Assembly: GCF_010093445.1 (NCBI RefSeq)
Contig: NZ_PDWW01000033.1
Coordinates: 1-41,559 of the forward strand
Reading direction: 5' to 3'
From: Pseudoxanthomonas japonensis
GTDB lineage: Bacteria; Pseudomonadota; Gammaproteobacteria; Xanthomonadales; Xanthomonadaceae
Length of the DNA: 41,559 nt
The stretch's first letter is position 1, and every line of letters begins with the position of its first letter. A program made the translations under genes and the position numbers. Of this stretch, positions 34,623 to 41,559 are shown piece after piece. Under the pieces are notes generated by a model, which saw nothing but the letters and a program-made list of their open reading frames with translations, searched no databases and had not been told where the DNA came from.

Positions 34623-35056
34623 TCCGGATGGGGATCCGGAGGTCGTCCACGGGACCTGGAGGCCGGACGCCGGGGCTCGGAGCCCCATCGATGGGGCTCG
34701 GACTGTCATGGACGGGGCATGCCATGCCATCGATGGTGTTCCGAAGGCCATCGATGGAGCAGAAAGGGACATCGATCGGGCCTGGAAGGCCATCGCTCGG
34801 GCGCCAAGGCCCCTCCATGGAGCTCCGAATGCCGGCTCGACGGGGCCCGGAAGGCGATCGATGGGGCTCCGAGCGCCATCGATGGAGCAAAAAGGCGCAT
34901 CGATGGTGTCCGGAGCCTGATCGATCGGGCTCCACGTGCCATCCCGGTGGGGCCGGGAGGTCGATCGATGGAGCTCAGAGCACCGTCGATGGAGCAAGAA
35001 GGGCCATCGATGGGATTTCCAGCCCGATCGATGGGGCTCCGGGCTCGATCCGTGCC
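34623..35056. repeat. Degenerate 21-bp tandem repeat array with palindromic core
   Basis: About 20 units follow each other at 21-bp spacing, fading at the left edge. Core starts lie at 34686, 34707, 34728, 34749, 34770, 34791, 34812, 34835, 34856, 34877, 34898, 34919, 34940, 34963, 34984, 35005, 35026 and 35047. The core is (C/G)ATCGATGG, and CCATCGATGG, a 10-bp palindrome, occurs intact at five sites. The sequence ATCGAT occurs 11 times. The rest of each unit is variable, loosely RGCTCCGAAGGC. Two units are 23 bp long (34812 and 34940), which shifts the reading frame, so the array is not coding. It fills the gap between pckG and the XRE regulator gene. Confidence 0.92.
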
Positions 35057-35063
35057 ACGGCGC

Positions 35064-35807
35064 CTATGCCCCGCGCGAGCGCCGGTAGGGATTGAACAGC
35101 TGCAGCAGCCACGGCTTCTGCGCCAGCACCAGGCTGACGCCCACGCGATCTTCCGCCGGCAGCGTGGCGTCGCGGGCCAGCAGCGCATCGAACTCGCGCG
35201 CCACTTCCTCCAGCCGTTGCCGCAGCTGCTTGATGCCGTCGACGCTGAGGCTGCCGCTGAGCAGCAGCAGTGCATCCTGTTCGCCATCGAACGGATCGGC
35301 GAAGTAGTCCGTCAGCAAGGTGTGGCGGAAGTAGCGTTCCATCGGGCCGTCCGCGCGCCAGCGGAAGTTGCGCGCGGTCAGCGCACGGCCGCGGTTGCCG
35401 GGCATCAGTTCGATGATGCCGAGACGATCCAGCTTCACCAGCAGGCCGGTCCATTGCGCCGGGGTGAAGCCGAAATGCCCCATCACATCGTCCTGCCGCC
35501 AGCGGTTGAGGGTCAGGAACAGCGCCAGCAGCAGCGTGGGTTCGTCGACCAGCGCCTGCTCTTGCGCCTCGCTCAGCAGCGCCATCGCCTTGCGCCCGCG
35601 CGAGGCTTCCGCGCTGAGTTCGGCCAAGCCCACATCGAGTACCTCGCAGATCTGTTCCAGGCGCTGCAGGCTCATCGCGCGCCGCGAGAACATGCGCTTC
35701 ACCGCCGCTTCGCTCATGCGGATGCGCGCGGCGAGTTCGCGGTAGGTCAGGTTCTGCGCGCGCAGGCAGCGCTTCAATGCATCGATCAGGTCGACCGAGA
35801 CGGCCAT
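35064..35807 (-). CDS. XRE-family transcriptional regulator
   Basis: The 247-residue protein begins with a Cro/CI-type helix-turn-helix (LTYRELAARIRMSEAAVKRMFSRRAMSLQRLEQICEVL split over residues 20-60), followed by a long domain of about 180 residues with no family that I recognise (LFLTLNRWRQDDVMGHFGFTP; a second winged-helix look, LLVKLDRLGIIELMPGNRGRALT). The frame is open upstream to 36110, but the ATG at 35807 gives the normal HTH start. It is divergent from the 35.9-kb exported gene pair, 109 bases away, and its stop lies 8 bases from the 21-bp array. Confidence 0.88.
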   Translation of the reverse strand: MAVSVDLIDALKRCLRAQNLTYRELAARIRMSEAAVKRMFSRRAMSLQRLEQICEVLDVGLAELSAEASRGRKAMALLSEAQEQALVDEPTLLLALFLTLNRWRQDDVMGHFGFTPAQWTGLLVKLDRLGIIELMPGNRGRALTARNFRWRADGPMERYFRHTLLTDYFADPFDGEQDALLLLSGSLSVDGIKQLRQRLEEVAREFDALLARDATLPAEDRVGVSLVLAQKPWLLQLFNPYRRSRGA

Positions 35808-35916
35808 CGGTAGCGGATTCCTATACCGGTTGATGCGCCGGAGCTTACCTCGTCGATGCGGGTTGAACAGCGCCGAGGGCCACGCCCAAGGTGCGGCGAC
35901 GCCGGAGACCCCTGCC

Positions 35917-36363
35917 ATGACCCGCATGATCACCCGTTCGCTGACCCTCGCCCTGACCGCCGCCCTGTCAGGCGGCCTGGCCCTCCCGATCCAGGCCGCA
36001 CCCCAGTCCGACGGCGCCAGCCGGCTGTCGCAGGCCAGCCTGGAAGCCTCCATCGAAGTGCCCGTCGCGGTGATCCACGCGCTGGGCCACGGCGCCTCGG
36101 CGGTGGTCACCGGCGTGGCGGTGGTGGCCGGCAGCGTGGCGGTGACGGTGTCAGTCGCCGCGACCGGCGTGGTCGCGGGCGCCTCGTTCGTGGTCTACCT
36201 GAGCGCGGAGGCGATCAAGCGTCTCGGCATCGCGGTGGGCACGGCGATCAGCGTCGCGGTGGTGTCGACCGGCTGGATCCTCAGCGCGGCCGGCGAGGCG
36301 TTGTGCTTCATCGCCAACGACGCCGCGCGCCCGCATATCCACAGCCATCGCTACGGCGGCTGA
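35917..36363 (+). CDS. Exported or membrane protein of unknown function
   Basis: This 148-residue product has a signal peptide (LTLALTAALSGGLALPIQAA), then a long Val/Ala/Gly-rich hydrophobic stretch (about residues 65-130: VVTGVAVVAGSVAVTVSVAA and AIKRLGIAVGTAISVAVVS), probably two or three membrane helices, and a His-rich end (ARPHIHSHRYGG). I do not recognise a family. GGAG lies 11 bases before the ATG. It is followed within 6 bases by the DUF2145 gene, so they form one operon, divergent from the XRE regulator. Confidence 0.78.
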   Translation: MTRMITRSLTLALTAALSGGLALPIQAAPQSDGASRLSQASLEASIEVPVAVIHALGHGASAVVTGVAVVAGSVAVTVSVAATGVVAGASFVVYLSAEAIKRLGIAVGTAISVAVVSTGWILSAAGEALCFIANDAARPHIHSHRYGG

Positions 36364-36368
36364 GCGTG

Positions 36369-37184
36369 ATGCGCGCGCTCGCGGTGCTGTGTCTCGTCAT
36401 CGCCCTCGCGCTGCCAGGGACGGCACGCGCGGGCGATGCCTGCAAGCAGATGGAGATGCCGCCGTACAAGGTAGCGGAGGCCGCGCGCACCGCCTTGCTG
36501 GCCGCGCAGCAGCTGGACGAAGTGGACGCGCCGGTCGCGCTGCTCGCGCGCGTCGGCACCGACCTGTCGAAACAGGGACTGGTCTACAGCCATGCCGGCT
36601 TCGCGGTGCGCGACCATGCGCACGGACGCTGGACCGTGGTGCACCTGCTCAACGAATGCGGCGGCGACCGCTCCGGGCTGTATGCGCAGGGGCTGGTGAA
36701 CTTCTTCGCCGACGACCTGGTGAACCAGAATCTACGCATCGTGTGGTTCGAACCGGACGTCGCCGACCGCCTGGCCGCGCGTCTGCAGCAGATGCCGCGC
36801 CACAGCCTGCACCACCCGCGCTACAACCTGATCGCACGGCCCGGCAGCGAGGACTACCAGAACTCCACTGCGTGGATCGTCGAGGTGATGGCCGCCGCAC
36901 TGGCCGACCGCGGCATCCACGACCGCCGCAGCGCGTACGCCTTCGCCCGCGGCGACGGCTTCGTGCCGGATACGGTGCATATCGCGTATTCCAAGCGCGT
37001 CCTGGGCGGCCTGTTCTCCGCCAATACCGATTTCACCGACCACTCCGTCGGTACGCGGCTGTCCGGCGACTATCCCGTCGTCACCGTCCGCTCGATCTTC
37101 CAGTGGCTGGAGCGCAGCGGGCATGTACGCGAGCAGCGGGAGTGGCGGAGCGGTGTGCGGCAGCGGACGATGGGGCCGGCGTGA
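36369..37184 (+). CDS. DUF2145 family exported protein
   Basis: The 271-residue protein has a signal peptide (LAVLCLVIALALPGTARA) and the features I associate with DUF2145: AARTALLAAQQLDEVDAPVALLARVGTDLSKQGLVYSHAGFAVRD early (split by variable residues), VVHLLNECGG, a central RYNLIARPGSEDYQNSTAWIVE region and a closing DYPVVTVRSIFQWLER. Conserved Cys, His and Asn residues suggest a papain-like NlpC-type fold, but that is inference. Function unknown; location is periplasm. It shares an operon with the preceding 148-residue protein. Confidence 0.86.
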   Translation: MRALAVLCLVIALALPGTARAGDACKQMEMPPYKVAEAARTALLAAQQLDEVDAPVALLARVGTDLSKQGLVYSHAGFAVRDHAHGRWTVVHLLNECGGDRSGLYAQGLVNFFADDLVNQNLRIVWFEPDVADRLAARLQQMPRHSLHHPRYNLIARPGSEDYQNSTAWIVEVMAAALADRGIHDRRSAYAFARGDGFVPDTVHIAYSKRVLGGLFSANTDFTDHSVGTRLSGDYPVVTVRSIFQWLERSGHVREQREWRSGVRQRTMGPA

Positions 37185-37192
37185 GTCTCATC

Positions 37193-37257
37193 GTAGGGTG
37201 GGCCTTGGCCCACCATCGGCGACGCGATCACGCGCGGTGGGCCAAGGCCCACCCTGC
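37193..37257. repeat. GTAG-type REP pair, second sequence family
   Basis: The left unit (37193-37214) is GTAG plus GGTGGGCC-TT-GGCCCACC; the right unit (37236-37257) is its inverse with GCAG in place of GTAG when read on the other strand. Each half makes its own hairpin and the halves pair with each other. It lies between the DUF2145 gene and the TetR gene, ending 2 bases before the TetR stop codon. Confidence 0.85.
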
Positions 37258-37259
37258 GA

Positions 37260-37868
37260 TCAGGTCGGGATCAACGTCGAGATGACGTGTTCGAGGTAGG
37301 TCTCGAATTCTTCCGAGGTCATGCGCGGCTGCTGCAACTGCAGCGACAGCTGCAGGAAGCCCACGTAGGCCGCATAGGCCAGGCGCGCACGGTGTGTGGC
37401 GTCGGTGCGCTGCAGGCCCGCCTGGCGGAACATCGCCACCAGGTAATCGAGGCGGCGCTGGGAGATGCGGTCGATCACCGGCTGCACAGCGGGATGATCC
37501 AGCGCCTTCAGCAGCTCGCTGTAGATGATGTGCGGTTTGACTTCGTGGCCGACTAGTTGGAACAGCGCACGCAGGCGTTCGCGAGGATCGGCGACCTTCT
37601 CCAGGCTGCCGAAGATGTTCTCCTGCTCCCCGACCTCCCAGCGCTCCAGCGCCGCTTGCAGCAGGGCGTCGCGGGACGGGAAATGCCAGTAGAAGCTGCC
37701 CTTGGTGACGCCCAACCTGCGCGCCAGCGGTTCCACCGCCACCGCCGACACCCCCTGCTCGGCGATCAGGTCGAGGGCCGCCTGGGCCCAGTCGTCCGCG
37801 CTCAGGCGGGCGTTGCGGGTAGGCGTGCTGGCGGGTGTTTCCGGGCTGGGTGTGCTCATGGTCCGCAT
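37260..37868 (-). CDS. TetR family regulator
   Basis: The 202-residue protein has an N-terminal TetR helix-turn-helix (WAQAALDLIAEQGVSAVAVEPLARRLGVTKGSFYWHFPSRDALL split as residues 27-70) and a helical C-terminal ligand domain. A start at 37859 (MSTPS) would be equally good. It is divergent from an alpha/beta hydrolase and fadE operon, a typical place for a repressor of fatty-acid breakdown that is released by acyl-CoA. Ligand is inference. A REP pair abuts its 3' end. Confidence 0.92.
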   Translation of the reverse strand: MRTMSTPSPETPASTPTRNARLSADDWAQAALDLIAEQGVSAVAVEPLARRLGVTKGSFYWHFPSRDALLQAALERWEVGEQENIFGSLEKVADPRERLRALFQLVGHEVKPHIIYSELLKALDHPAVQPVIDRISQRRLDYLVAMFRQAGLQRTDATHRARLAYAAYVGFLQLSLQLQQPRMTSEEFETYLEHVISTLIPT

Positions 37869-37980
37869 TTAACCATACGCCGAGGTGTGTAGCGGTATGT
37901 ATGCTGCATCGCACAACAAATAAAGACAAATCAATCGGTTGCATGTGAAACACGAATGGCAAACCGATTGACTGCTCTAA

Positions 37981-38967
37981 ATGCGACAACCCATACTAGC
38001 CCGTATGGTGACACCCGCCTCTTCTGCTTTCACAACCCCTTCCAGCGTCGTCGACGCGGGATCGGAGCGCGCGCTGAAGGGACAGGGGGATGTTGCGCTG
38101 GCGATCCGCCGCTTCCCCTCGCCGCGCACGTTGCAGGGACACCCCGCGCTTGTCTATGCGCATGGCTTCGGCCAGACCGGCGGCGCGTGGAACCGCACCG
38201 GTGAACAGATGGCCGCCCAGGGCTACAGTGGCCTTGCCTACGACGCACGCGGCCATGGCGTGTCGGATCGCAACCCACCAGACCTGCCTTACACCGGCGA
38301 CCAGTTCGCCGACGACCTGATTGTCGTGGCCGGCGAGCAGGCCGAGCCGCCCGTGCTGGTCGGCGCATCGATGGGCGGGCTGTTCGGCCTGATCGCCGAA
38401 TCGCGCTGGCCCGGCCTGTTCCGCGCGATGGTGCTGGTCGACATCACCCCGCGCTGGGAGCCCGCTGGCCTGCAGCGCATCCTCGCCTTCATGACCGCGT
38501 TCCCGGACGGCTTCGACTCGCTCGACCACGCCGCCGACACCATCGCCGCCTACCAGCCGCAGCGCCGCACGCGCAAATCCGCCGACGACCTGCGCGAGCT
38601 GCTTCGCGAAGGTACCGACGGGCGCTGGCGCTGGCACTGGGATCCGCGCCTGGTGGACGAACTGGCGCGCGACAGCGCCCAGCATCAGGACGCCATCGCC
38701 GAGGCCGCGCGCCAGGTGCAGTGCCCGGTGCTGCTGATCAGTGGTGGCCGCAGCGACCTGGTCTCCGAGAAGACCGTCGAAGAATTCAAACTGCTGGTGC
38801 CGCATGCGCGCCACGTGCACCTGCCGCAGGCCACGCACATGGTGGCCGGCGACGACAACGACGCCTTTACCGCCACCGTGCTGGAATACCTGGCAAGCCT
38901 GTCGGCTGCGCCGGGTAGTGCCGAATCCGATGTAACCGAATCCGTGTCCGGAGCAACAACGCCATGA
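37981..38967 (+). CDS. Alpha/beta hydrolase of the fadE operon
   Basis: The 328-residue protein has the hydrolase triad: nucleophile in GASMGG (Ser130), acid in SGGRSDLVSE and histidine in QATHMVAGDDN; the oxyanion loop is VYAHGFGQTGG. No signal peptide is evident. A start at 38005 (MVTPASS) is possible; neither start has a clear ribosome site, and a candidate operator (37991-38008) covers the second. Its stop overlaps the fadE ATG (ATGA), so it is coupled with fadE and probably cleaves an acyl ester or thioester in the same route. Confidence 0.88.
   Translation: MRQPILARMVTPASSAFTTPSSVVDAGSERALKGQGDVALAIRRFPSPRTLQGHPALVYAHGFGQTGGAWNRTGEQMAAQGYSGLAYDARGHGVSDRNPPDLPYTGDQFADDLIVVAGEQAEPPVLVGASMGGLFGLIAESRWPGLFRAMVLVDITPRWEPAGLQRILAFMTAFPDGFDSLDHAADTIAAYQPQRRTRKSADDLRELLREGTDGRWRWHWDPRLVDELARDSAQHQDAIAEAARQVQCPVLLISGGRSDLVSEKTVEEFKLLVPHARHVHLPQATHMVAGDDNDAFTATVLEYLASLSAAPGSAESDVTESVSGATTP
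37991..38008. promoter_or_regulatory. Inverted repeat, candidate TetR operator
   Basis: CCATAC-N6-GTATGG is a perfect inverted repeat at the start of the alpha/beta hydrolase gene, next to the TetR gene. Related half-sites ACCATAC (37872-37878) and GGTATGT (37892-37898) lie just before the TetR start. The shared CATAC/GTATG sequence suggests a common binding site controlling both directions. Confidence 0.6.
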
Positions 38968-41441
38968 GCATCGTCATCCCCTTCCTCGCCTTCCTGCTGG
39001 CGGGCGCGTTCGCCGCCTACCACCGGATCCGGCTCGCCTACTGGGCGGCGATCACCGCCAGCCTGCTGGTCGCGTGCTGGCTGCTGGGCGCCAATCCCAC
39101 CGCCACCGTCGTCGCCGCGCTGGTCGTGGTGGCGGTCGCCGTGCCGCTGCTGATCCCGGCGATCCGCAAGCCGCTGATCACCGCGCCGGCGCTGGGCTTC
39201 CTGCGCCGCGCGCTGCCGCCGCTGTCGCAGACCGAGCGCATCGCGCTGGAGACCGGCTCGGTCGGGTTCGAAGGCGACCTGTTCACCGGCGACCCGGACT
39301 GGAACAAGCTGCTGGCGTATCCCAAGCCGCAGCTCACCGCGGAAGAACAGGCGTTCCTCGACGGTCCGGTAGAGGAGCTGTGCCGGATGACCAACGACTG
39401 GGAAATTACCCACATCCACGCCGACCTGCCGCCGGAGCTGTGGGACTTCATCAAGAAGAACAAGTTCTTCGGCATGATTATCCCGAAGCAGTACGGCGGC
39501 CTGGGCTTCTCCGCGCTGGCGCACCACAAGGTGATCCAGAAGATCGCCTCGGTCAGCAGCGTGGTCAGCTCCACCGTCGGCGTGCCCAACTCGCTGGGCC
39601 CGGGTGAACTGCTCAACCACTACGGCACGCAGGAACAGAAGGACTACTACCTGCCGCGCCTGGCGATCGGCCAGGAAGTGCCCTGCTTCGGCCTGACCGG
39701 TCCGTTCGCCGGCTCCGATGCGACGTCGATCCCCGACTACGGCATCGTCTGCAAGGGCGAGTGGAACGGCGCCAACGTACTCGGCATCCGCCTGACCTTC
39801 GACAAGCGCTACATCACGCTGGCGCCGGTCGCCACGATCATCGGCCTGGCGTTCCGCATGTACGACCCGGACGGCCTGATCGGCGACACGCGCGACATCG
39901 GCATCACCCTGGCGCTGCTGCCGCGCGATACCGAAGGCGTCGACGTCGGTCGCCGCCACTTCCCGCTCAACTCGCCGTTCCAGAACGGCCCGATCCACGG
40001 CAAGGACGTGTTCATTCCGCTCAGCCAGCTGATCGGTGGCGTGGAGATGGCCGGCAAGGGCTGGAACATGCTCAACGAATGCCTCGCCGTGGGCCGCTCC
40101 ATCACCCTGCCTTCGACCGCCAGCGGCGGCGCCAAGGCCGGCGCACGCGTCACCGGTGCGTATGCGCGCATCCGCAAGCAGTTCGGCCTGTCGGTCGGCC
40201 GCTTCGAGGGTGTGGAAGAAGCGCTGGCGCGCATCGGCGGCAAGGCCTATGCGATCAGCGCGCTGTCGCAGGCGACGGCTGCTGCAGTCGATCGCGGCGA
40301 CGTGCCGTCGGTGCCGTCGGCCATCGCCAAGTACCACTGCACCAACATGGGCCGCGACGTCGCCAAGGACGTGATGGACATCGTCGGCGGCAAGGGCATC
40401 ATCCTGGGCCCGCGCAACTTCGCCGGCCGCGCGTGGCAGGCCTCGCCGATCGCCATCACGGTGGAAGGCGCGAACATCATGACGCGCAGCCTGCTGATCT
40501 TCGGCCAGGGCTCGATCCTGTGCCATCCGTACATCATCAAGGAGATGCGCGCGGCGCAGGATCCGGACACCAGGGCCGGCATCCACCAGTTGGACGCGGT
40601 GCTGTATCCGCACATCGGCGGCGCGATCTCCAACGCGGTGCGCTCGTTCTGGTTCGGCATCACCGGTTCGAAGATCGGTGCGGCGCCGGGCGATGCGTAC
40701 ACGAAGAAGTTCTTCCGCAAGCTCGACCGCTACGCGGCCAACCTGGCGCTGCTGACCGACATCTCGCTGGGCGCGCTCGGCGGCAAGCTGAAGTTCAAGG
40801 AATCGCTGTCGGGCCGCCTGGGCGACGTGCTGAGCCACCTGTACATGATGAGCGCGGTGCTGAAGCGCCACCATGACGAGGGCACGCCGGAAGCCGACAA
40901 GCCGCTGCTGGCCTGGGCCTTCCACAACAGCGCGTACGAGATCGAACTGGCGCTGTCGCAGGCGCTGCGCAACTTCCCGATCAAGCCGCTGGGCTGGCTG
41001 CTGTGGCCGGTGGTGTTCCCGTTCGGCCGCCGCGCCGTGGCCCCGGGCGATCGCCTGAGCCACCGTGTCGCCATGCTGCTGATGGCGCCGAACGAGGCGC
41101 GCGATCGCCTGGGTCAGGGCGTGTTCCTGACTCCATGCGAGAACAACCCCGGCGGCCGCATCGACAGCTACCTGGCCGCGGCCGTGGCGGCCGAGCCGGT
41201 CGAGCGGAAATTCCTGAAGGCGCTGAAGACCAAGGACATCGAGGCGCTGGACTACAGCGCGCAGCTTGACGAAGGCGTGCGCGAAGGCTGGATCACCGCC
41301 GACGAGCGCAAGCAGCTGGAAGACCTGCGCGCGATCACGCTGGACACGATCACCGTGGACGATTTCGACACCCACGAACTGCGCGCCGCCAGCTTCTACG
41401 CCCTGCCGCAGCACAAGCGCCATCCGCGCGAAGCGGCCTGA
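38964..41441 (+). CDS. fadE: Acyl-CoA dehydrogenase, FadE type
   Basis: This 825-residue membrane-associated flavoenzyme introduces the first double bond in fatty-acid beta-oxidation. It has an N-terminal hydrophobic region with two or three helices (residues 4-65, for example IPFLAFLLAGAFAAY), then an acyl-CoA dehydrogenase core: CFGLTGPFAGSDATSIPDYG, GIILGPRNFAGRAWQ and ITVEGANIMTRSLLIFGQG with the likely catalytic base Glu501. A C-terminal FadE-specific extension (residues 580-825) is complete. Length agrees with E. coli FadE. Coupled to the hydrolase gene by ATGA overlap and divergent from the TetR regulator. Confidence 0.97.
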   Translation: MSIVIPFLAFLLAGAFAAYHRIRLAYWAAITASLLVACWLLGANPTATVVAALVVVAVAVPLLIPAIRKPLITAPALGFLRRALPPLSQTERIALETGSVGFEGDLFTGDPDWNKLLAYPKPQLTAEEQAFLDGPVEELCRMTNDWEITHIHADLPPELWDFIKKNKFFGMIIPKQYGGLGFSALAHHKVIQKIASVSSVVSSTVGVPNSLGPGELLNHYGTQEQKDYYLPRLAIGQEVPCFGLTGPFAGSDATSIPDYGIVCKGEWNGANVLGIRLTFDKRYITLAPVATIIGLAFRMYDPDGLIGDTRDIGITLALLPRDTEGVDVGRRHFPLNSPFQNGPIHGKDVFIPLSQLIGGVEMAGKGWNMLNECLAVGRSITLPSTASGGAKAGARVTGAYARIRKQFGLSVGRFEGVEEALARIGGKAYAISALSQATAAAVDRGDVPSVPSAIAKYHCTNMGRDVAKDVMDIVGGKGIILGPRNFAGRAWQASPIAITVEGANIMTRSLLIFGQGSILCHPYIIKEMRAAQDPDTRAGIHQLDAVLYPHIGGAISNAVRSFWFGITGSKIGAAPGDAYTKKFFRKLDRYAANLALLTDISLGALGGKLKFKESLSGRLGDVLSHLYMMSAVLKRHHDEGTPEADKPLLAWAFHNSAYEIELALSQALRNFPIKPLGWLLWPVVFPFGRRAVAPGDRLSHRVAMLLMAPNEARDRLGQGVFLTPCENNPGGRIDSYLAAAVAAEPVERKFLKALKTKDIEALDYSAQLDEGVREGWITADERKQLEDLRAITLDTITVDDFDTHELRAASFYALPQHKRHPREAA

Positions 41442-41452
41442 GGACGCGATTC

Positions 41453-41491
41453 GCCCCCTCCCCCGCCTGCGGGGAGGGCTGGGGTGGGGGC
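41453..41491. repeat. C-rich dispersed hairpin repeat
   Basis: GCCCCC and CCCTCCCC arms pair with GGGGAGGG and a closing GGGGTGGGGGC, forming a strong hairpin 11 bases after the fadE stop. This kind of C-rich/G-rich element is a common dispersed repeat in GC-rich proteobacteria. It could also act as the end of the fadE transcript, although no T-run is present. Nothing else is seen to the window end. Confidence 0.65.
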
Positions 41492-41559
41492 GGCCGAAGC
41501 CGCCGATCCATGAGTGTCGCAATACCATCCAGAAACTGCCGCGGCGCGCAGTAATCCAA

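Noticed and set aside
34623..35056. CRISPR array.
   Set aside because: Period is only 21 bp, the core is degenerate, and the intervening parts are not unique spacers. No cas gene is present.
34518..35287. Heptad-repeat proteins (SIDGA-type) encoded in several frames of the 21-bp array.
   Set aside because: 21 is a multiple of three, so repeats stay open in most frames. The two 23-bp units shift the frame, and no frame has a ribosome site with a stable start.
38685..41528. Open frame of 947 codons antisense to fadE.
   Set aside because: Arg/Ala/Gln/His-rich shadow without any recognisable motif; fadE is certain on the other strand.

Overview
The window is chromosomal DNA from a GC-rich gammaproteobacterium, most likely a Xanthomonadaceae member (Pseudoxanthomonas, Stenotrophomonas, Xanthomonas or Lysobacter group). 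This rests on the metX-metB-hom methionine operon behind a SAM-I riboswitch, GTAG-type REP repeats, a large TonB-dependent receptor, a GTP-type PEP carboxykinase and a propeller-type diguanylate cyclase. Genus is inference. I recognise no tRNA, rRNA, CRISPR array, intact insertion sequence or prophage.

Layout. 1-4.2 kb: periplasmic YceI protein, membrane-anchored alpha/beta hydrolase, a c-heme protein overlapping it tail to tail, a small glutaredoxin-like protein, L-serine dehydratase and a small unknown gene, followed by two REP pairs. 4.7-8.9 kb: sensor diguanylate cyclase and a secreted alpha/beta hydrolase. 8.9-12.5 kb: homoserine dehydrogenase, cystathionine gamma-synthase and homoserine acyltransferase, leftward, with ATGA overlaps and a promoter plus SAM-I riboswitch upstream. 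12.5-19.1 kb: propeller lipoprotein, M23 peptidase, release factor 3, TrhA-like membrane protein and AsmA-like protein. 19.1-21.3 kb, leftward: mtgA, a polyprenyl-phosphate glycosyltransferase and a CBS protein.

21.3-30.1 kb holds a set of modification enzymes around a TonB-dependent receptor: a TPR-Asp/Asn beta-hydroxylase, Hsp33, an unknown exported protein, a TPR-sulfotransferase, a SAM methyltransferase and the receptor. Two of the enzymes carry TPR adaptors, so a shared protein or peptide substrate is a reasonable hypothesis. 30.4-32.4 kb is an ECF sigma, anti-sigma and DUF4097 operon. 32.6-35.8 kb is pckG, then a gene-free stretch filled by about 20 degenerate 21-bp tandem units with a palindromic CCATCGATGG core, then an XRE-type regulator. 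The array is the most unusual non-coding structure here. 35.9-37.2 kb is a two-gene exported module (unknown protein plus DUF2145). 37.3-41.4 kb is a TetR regulator divergent from an alpha/beta hydrolase-fadE operon, probably for fatty-acid breakdown, with a candidate operator between them.

All functions are from motif recognition by eye; no search or folding was run.
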